Positions 6,009 through 9,718 of a DNA stretch of 9,718 bases are shown in pieces. Numbering within the stretch: position 1 is the stretch's first letter; every line of letters begins with the position of its first letter. Below the pieces are notes generated by a model. That model did no database searches. It worked only from the letters and a program-made list of their open reading frames with translations, and was not told the origin of the DNA. Source of the DNA: Methylotenera sp. (GTDB lineage Bacteria > Pseudomonadota > Gammaproteobacteria > Burkholderiales > Methylophilaceae); assembly GCA_013816325.1 (NCBI GenBank), contig JACDEP010000064.1:1-9718 (forward strand), read 5' to 3'. The translations under genes were made by a program, and so were the position numbers.

Positions 6009-7361
6009 TTACAACTCCGGCTCATCGGCAGCTTTTAGTCCGTCTGCTATTTCAAGTAAATCAGTATGAATCAAATCATTAGGTTGATTGGTAAGTTCCA
6101 CACGTTCGATCTTGGCGAAGCCAGCAGTGATTTTCTTACTGCTGGTATGTACCTCATCCACGTCTTTACTTGCTTGGCGAATATGGTCGGCTAAACTTTT
6201 CATACGCTTATCGAATAATGAAAAGTCTTTACCTAATTTTCCGAGTTCCGATTGAATGATATGCACCTGTTTGCGCATCTCAACATCTTTAAGCACCGCG
6301 CGCGCAGTATTGAGTACGGCCATCAGTGTGGTCGGTGAAACCAGCCAAACTCGCTTATTCATGGCATACGTAATTACCTCAGGGTGGTAAGCGTGTATTT
6401 CAGCAAACACGGCTTCTGCCGGTATAAACATTACTGCACCGTCGCTAGTCACATTCGGAATAATGTATTTGGCAGCGATGTCATCCACATGTTTTTTGAT
6501 GTCTGCTTTAAATTGCTTTTTAGCGACGTTTTGTTCAACTTCGCTTAAGCTGCTATCAAACATTTTATGATAATTCTCCAGCGGAAACTTGCTATCCACG
6601 GCAACAGTGCCGGTAGGCTCTGGCAGAAATAACGCACAATCCACGCGCGAGCCATTCTCAAACGTGTGCTGCATGCTATAAGTGCTAACCGGCAACACAT
6701 TGCGCACCAAGCTTTCAAGTTGAACCTCACCGTAAGCACCGCGGCTACGTTTATCGCCCAGCAATTCTTGCAAGCTGACCATGTTCACGGTTAAGCCGTC
6801 GATCTTCTTTTGCGCTTCATCGATGGTCGCTAATCGTGCCATCACATCGATAAAAGTCTGGTTGGTTTTCTTGAAGCCTTCATCGAGTCGCTCAGATACC
6901 TTACCGCCTATCACTTCCAAACGGTTATCCACTGCCTTAGTCAGGCTTTCGATACTTTGTGTGAGCGTGGTAGTGGCTTTCAACATTGTGTCATTGATAA
7001 GCGCTTGCTGAGATTTGCCTTGCTCACTCAAGGTGATGTGCAGCTTTTCAAGCACGGTCTCTCGGGTTAATGCCAGACTATTTTGCTGAGCCATTTGCAA
7101 TGCTTGCATGGCCTCTCGTGTTGCATGGAGTTCAGAAGCCACGCTGGCACGCAGACGATCGCTGATTTCATTTGAGGATGTGCTTAAGCGATCACCCAGT
7201 TTATTCAGGCCATCATTAAAATCACGTAGCATCTCACGATGCTTTTCTTCCAGCTGTTGTAGGATAATAATGTTTCTATCGAGCTTACCCTCACGCCAAG
7301 TCTGCCATAGTAATAACAGCAAAATACCAACAGCAACTAGTAAAATAATAATTTGTATCAT
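6009..7361 (-). CDS. rmuC: DNA recombination protein RmuC
   Basis: 450 residues, typical for RmuC. The N-terminus is a single membrane anchor (IIILLVAVGILLLLLW, residues 4-19) followed by a long predicted coiled coil (about 30-190) rich in E, K, Q and S. The conserved RmuC core runs from about residue 195 to 400, with LGDKRSRGAYGEVQLE (201-216), VDSKFPLENY (255-264), MFIPAEAVFAE (311-321) and VSPTTLMAVL (341-350). The core is thought to have a PD-(D/E)XK nuclease-like fold. In E. coli loss of RmuC raises inversion at short inverted repeats; its exact reaction is not settled. A GAG four bases before the ATG serves as ribosome binding site. It heads the five-gene minus-strand run and is divergent from the CHASE2 gene; it has no obvious functional link to moaDE. 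Confidence 0.94.
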   Translation of the reverse strand: MIQIIILLVAVGILLLLLWQTWREGKLDRNIIILQQLEEKHREMLRDFNDGLNKLGDRLSTSSNEISDRLRASVASELHATREAMQALQMAQQNSLALTRETVLEKLHITLSEQGKSQQALINDTMLKATTTLTQSIESLTKAVDNRLEVIGGKVSERLDEGFKKTNQTFIDVMARLATIDEAQKKIDGLTVNMVSLQELLGDKRSRGAYGEVQLESLVRNVLPVSTYSMQHTFENGSRVDCALFLPEPTGTVAVDSKFPLENYHKMFDSSLSEVEQNVAKKQFKADIKKHVDDIAAKYIIPNVTSDGAVMFIPAEAVFAEIHAYHPEVITYAMNKRVWLVSPTTLMAVLNTARAVLKDVEMRKQVHIIQSELGKLGKDFSLFDKRMKSLADHIRQASKDVDEVHTSSKKITAGFAKIERVELTNQPNDLIHTDLLEIADGLKAADEPEL

Positions 7362-7522
7362 AAGCTCGTAATTATACCTGATGCAGCCTGTATACCCTTC
7401 CTAAGAGATGCAACTCATGCGCTGAATCCACAGGTTAAGGACCGAAAATTCCCGAATCTAAAATTCATTAAATCCTAACTTTATGCCACACTTAAGGCCT
7501 ATCAAACACTCTGGTTATTAAG

Positions 7523-7552
7523 TTGGCAACTAACTGACCAATTGGCTATTAA
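7523..7552 (+). promoter_or_regulatory. Possible promoter of the CHASE2 gene
   Basis: TTGGCA (7523-7528) and TATTAA (7547-7552) are separated by 18 bases and oriented towards the CHASE2 gene. The expected start near 7559 leaves a leader of only about 11 bases before the GTG at 7570, which is short. The rest of the divergent intergenic region (7362-7522) holds no open frame of note and no clear hairpin, and I could not define a convincing rmuC promoter in it. Confidence 0.3.
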
Positions 7553-7569
7553 AATAAGATGGGCACAAA

Positions 7570-9357
7570 GTGATTAAATTCCGGTTACTTATCAATCAAT
7601 GGCTAGCGTTTTTTACCCGCAAGCTGCGCAATAACTTTTACCTTTACCTGAGCGCTCTGCTCACTGTGTTAGTACTGTTGGATGCTAGCGTATTCGGCAT
7701 TGGCATGAACATGCGTGACCGCGCGTTCGACTTCATGGTGAAAAACCGTATTGTTGTTACCAAGGCAGATCCGGATATTGTAATCGTCGATATCGACGAG
7801 GCCTCCTTAAATGCGATGGCCAAGGAATATGGCCGTTGGCCCTGGCCGCGGCAGGTATTTGGTGAGTTTGTAGAAAACATCGAAGTACAGCAGCCCAAGG
7901 CAATCGTCTTCGATATCCTGTTCAGCGATGCTGACGTTTATAACCCGGATAGCGATACTTATTTTAATGATGTCATCGCCAGCACTGACAATACTTTCTT
8001 TCCAATGCTGCGCTTATCGCCTGAAAGTGATCACCTCAGCAAAATCACGCCGAATATGATTCCAGGGGTGGGGCGCATTCCAGAAAACACCAATACTCCC
8101 ATCACCCCTATGGCTGCAAAGCCTATTGCTATCGTATTGCCGCATTTTGAGGCTGCCGTAAATTCCAAAAGATTAGGTACACATAACATCTACCAGGATA
8201 TTGATGGCATTGTGCGCGAATACAGGCTATGGCATGACGAAAGCGGCTGGCGGCTGCCTTCTCTGCCATTAGCAGCAAGCAACTATACCGGCCCTGCTCC
8301 AGCCAACTTGCCGCAGAACATGCTACTGAACTGGCGGGGCAAACCTTTTAGCTATCAGTATGTATCGTTCAGCGATGTATTTACCGATATGGCCAGCAAG
8401 GTTAAAAAACGTGCGCCAAACGAGTTTGCCAATAAAACAGTGATTATTGGCTCTACAGCGCCCTCGCTATTCGATGTTAAAGCCACCGCCATGGCAAAAG
8501 CGCATCCGGGCGTTGAGATTCTCGCTACTGCTATTGACAACCTGAAACATGATGATTACCTGAAAGTTTGGCGCGGCAAGACCTCCTACATTTTCATGAG
8601 CTTGCTATTGATTTGGCTGACAGCGATTGCCATGTTCAGAAATGTAGACCGCGACCGTGTGACCACGGTATTCAGCAGCAGCCAAGTCGGTTTATTGGTG
8701 CTGTCTTATTTAGGTATGAACTTTACCCATGTCTACCTTGATATCACCGCACCGATTACCTGGGCCGTCATCTATTTCAGTGTGGCTAAAATCTATGCCC
8801 TGGCTAACGACAAGGTTTTGCAACGCTTATTTGCCAATGATATCGAACTCGGAAAAAAAGGCACGACGGTATTGCTGATGCCGATTGCCATTGAGAACCA
8901 AGACCTGTTAAGTGAAGGGAAACTTAAGAAAATCCAGCGTTTGATTGAGCAGCGCTGCCACCTACCAGCTGCAGTGCAGAACCTGAAAGGTCCCCAATCC
9001 GGCATCTGGAGCTTATTCAGCGATATTATAATAGTCAGCTGGAGCTACCATGGCGAAAGTGAAATAGAAGTGGCCCGCGTGAAAGAAGATAGCGACCGAT
9101 TGGCTGATGCGCTAAAAACTTTATTGCGGGAGGCCGGTCTTTCAAGTAATACACATATTCGATACGTACAGCACATCGGTTCTTTAATGCTAAGCCCTGG
9201 TATAAGTGATCTTGCGATTACGGACTTAGCGATTACGGACCTGGCAATTACGGACCATGCCCATGGCACTAGCACTGCTACCGGTAGTTATGATTTAGCA
9301 AGCCAATGGCGCGGTTTGTTTGCGCAAGCTATTATCAAATTAGATACGCCCAGTTAG
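7570..9357 (+). CDS. CHASE2-domain membrane sensor protein with unassigned C-terminal domain
   Basis: 595 residues starting with GTG; the ATG at 7559 runs into a stop after four codons. Order: a cytoplasmic stub, a membrane helix (about 24-43), a large extracytoplasmic CHASE2 sensory domain (about 45-335), three closely spaced membrane helices (about 338-355, 370-388, 392-410) and a cytoplasmic tail of about 185 residues. CHASE2 marks are GRWPWPR (88-94), FDILFSD (114-120), YQDIDGIVR (208-216), and VIIGSTAPSLFDVKAT followed by HPGVEILATAIDNL (312-325). CHASE2 domains are usually coupled to adenylate cyclase, GGDEF, histidine kinase or Ser/Thr kinase modules. None of their motifs is visible here, so output and ligand are unknown. 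Residues 547-561 are a threefold DLAIT repeat. A secreted SH3-domain gene follows after 52 bases, probably in the same operon. Confidence 0.87.
   Translation: MIKFRLLINQWLAFFTRKLRNNFYLYLSALLTVLVLLDASVFGIGMNMRDRAFDFMVKNRIVVTKADPDIVIVDIDEASLNAMAKEYGRWPWPRQVFGEFVENIEVQQPKAIVFDILFSDADVYNPDSDTYFNDVIASTDNTFFPMLRLSPESDHLSKITPNMIPGVGRIPENTNTPITPMAAKPIAIVLPHFEAAVNSKRLGTHNIYQDIDGIVREYRLWHDESGWRLPSLPLAASNYTGPAPANLPQNMLLNWRGKPFSYQYVSFSDVFTDMASKVKKRAPNEFANKTVIIGSTAPSLFDVKATAMAKAHPGVEILATAIDNLKHDDYLKVWRGKTSYIFMSLLLIWLTAIAMFRNVDRDRVTTVFSSSQVGLLVLSYLGMNFTHVYLDITAPITWAVIYFSVAKIYALANDKVLQRLFANDIELGKKGTTVLLMPIAIENQDLLSEGKLKKIQRLIEQRCHLPAAVQNLKGPQSGIWSLFSDIIIVSWSYHGESEIEVARVKEDSDRLADALKTLLREAGLSSNTHIRYVQHIGSLMLSPGISDLAITDLAITDLAITDHAHGTSTATGSYDLASQWRGLFAQAIIKLDTPS
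9208..9252 (+). repeat. Three in-frame 15-bp tandem repeats (DLAIT x3) in the CHASE2 gene
   Basis: GATCTTGCGATTACG (9208-9222), GACTTAGCGATTACG (9223-9237) and GACCTGGCAATTACG (9238-9252) follow each other directly and each encodes DLAIT. The copies differ mostly at third codon positions while the protein repeat is exact, which suggests an older duplication kept in frame. It sits in the cytoplasmic tail about 35 residues from the C-terminus. Confidence 0.85.
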
Positions 9358-9396
9358 ATAGGCTTAATTAGATACTCACACTAGATACATTAGAGA
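9341..9396 (+). repeat. Degenerate TAGATA repeats with about 14-bp period across the CHASE2 stop codon
   Basis: TAGATA occurs at 9341, 9355, 9369 and 9382, with a variant TAGAGA at 9391, giving spacings of 14, 14, 13 and 9. The second copy supplies the TAG stop codon of the CHASE2 gene (9355-9357). The array fills most of the 52-base gap before the SH3 gene. It may be a remnant of slipped-strand duplication or a protein-binding array; nothing in the sequence decides between them. Confidence 0.6.
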
Positions 9397-9409
9397 AAGA
9401 ACACTTCAC

Positions 9410-9718
9410 ATGAAAATGAATTCAAATTGGCTAGTTTTAACCGGGTTATCTGCCCTGTTATATTCGGGGCTTGTTTTTAGCGAGACCGGTAGTGCCCTGA
9501 AAAGTGACAGCATCCGGTATGAACCGTATGCTGACGCCAAAGTAATTGGAAGTTTCAGCCGTGGTGAAAGCGTGGATATTTTAAAAAAACAAGGTGCATG
9601 GCTACAGGTAAAAACCAAGAAGAATACTGGTTGGGTGCGTTTATTATCGGTTAAACGTGGGGCTGCTTCTGGCTCTAGCAATCAACTTTCCGGAGTACTG
9701 GCCGCAGTGAATGGCCGC
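9410..9718 (+). CDS. Secreted SH3-domain protein, N-terminal part (runs off right edge)
   Basis: The first 103 codons are visible and the frame is open to the edge of the window. Residues 1-24 look like a Sec signal peptide (MKMNSN, then a hydrophobic LVLTGLSALLYSGLVF, with likely cleavage after VFS), so the product is exported to the periplasm or cell surface. Residues about 28-82 form a bacterial SH3-like (SH3b/SH3_3) domain: SIRYEPYADAKVIGSF, then RGESVDIL, GAWLQVKTK and GWVRLLSV, the usual pattern of a strand carrying the start of the fold and a closing tryptophan-valine. A Gly/Ser-rich linker (84-95) follows, then SGVLAAVNGR. Bacterial SH3 domains often bind cell-wall peptides or proteins. 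The start at 9410 is preceded by AGAGAAAG about a dozen bases away; the ATG two codons later is also possible. Likely co-transcribed with the CHASE2 gene. Confidence 0.82.
   Translation, partial: MKMNSNWLVLTGLSALLYSGLVFSETGSALKSDSIRYEPYADAKVIGSFSRGESVDILKKQGAWLQVKTKKNTGWVRLLSVKRGAASGSSNQLSGVLAAVNGR

Noticed and set aside
6121..6145. 8-bp inverted repeat CCAGCAGT/ACTGCTGG with a 9-base loop
   Set aside because: It lies within conserved rmuC coding sequence, has no T tract, and is short enough to be chance.
7371..7376. Perfect TATAAT on the minus strand just before rmuC
   Set aside because: A transcript from it would begin about three bases before the ATG and miss the ribosome binding site, and there is no matching -35.
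7445..7466. AAAATTC repeated at a 15-bp offset in the rmuC-CHASE2 intergenic region
   Set aside because: Only two copies of seven matching bases with unrelated remainder; likely chance in AT-rich DNA.
8800..9357. GGDEF or adenylate cyclase domain at the C-terminus of the CHASE2 protein
   Set aside because: No GG(D/E)EF signature or nucleotide cyclase metal-binding motif can be found in the tail.

Overview
The window reads as chromosomal DNA from a Gram-negative proteobacterium, most likely a betaproteobacterium. The Hsp15-type S4 protein, the Lon-like AAA_32 protease, RmuC, MoaD/MoaE and the EPS-associated MarR-type regulator all fit that assignment. A methylotroph of the Methylophilaceae type is a guess from overall gene flavour and moderate GC, and is not proven by the sequence. 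I see no rRNA, tRNA, insertion sequence, phage gene or CRISPR array.

Positions 1-2620 hold the first part of a surface-polysaccharide operon on the minus strand. The order of transcription is a small EPS-associated winged-helix regulator, an RmlD-like sugar-nucleotide reductase, pseB (UDP-GlcNAc 4,6-dehydratase) and the first 89 codons of pseC (aminotransferase), which runs off the left edge. The genes overlap or abut, so they are almost certainly co-transcribed. This block is clearly more AT-rich than the rest. A perfect 18-bp inverted repeat with a 4-base loop lies directly before the regulator and partly covers its weak ribosome binding site. A plausible extended -10 promoter sits just upstream of it.

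Positions 2621-7361 hold five housekeeping genes, also on the minus strand. In order of transcription they are rmuC (DNA recombination-linked, membrane-anchored), moaD and moaE (the two subunits of molybdopterin synthase), a Lon-related ATP-dependent protease and hslR (Hsp15, ribosome rescue). Gaps are 20, 7, 44-101 and 26 bases. A perfect TATAAT and three in-phase 15-bp direct repeats precede the protease, so it may have its own promoter.

Positions 7362-7569 are a divergent intergenic region. To its right, on the plus strand, are a membrane CHASE2 sensor protein with no recognisable output domain and a secreted SH3-domain protein that runs off the right edge. Short tandem repeats occur in the C-terminus of the CHASE2 gene (15 bp x 3, DLAIT) and across its stop codon (about 14 bp, TTAGATA).

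The genes themselves are ordinary. The parts most worth a second look are the hairpin leader of the EPS operon, the reductase placed inside a pse-type operon, the orphan C-terminal domain of the CHASE2 protein, and three separate 14-15 bp triplet-type repeats at gene ends. I did not find a clear previously undescribed system.
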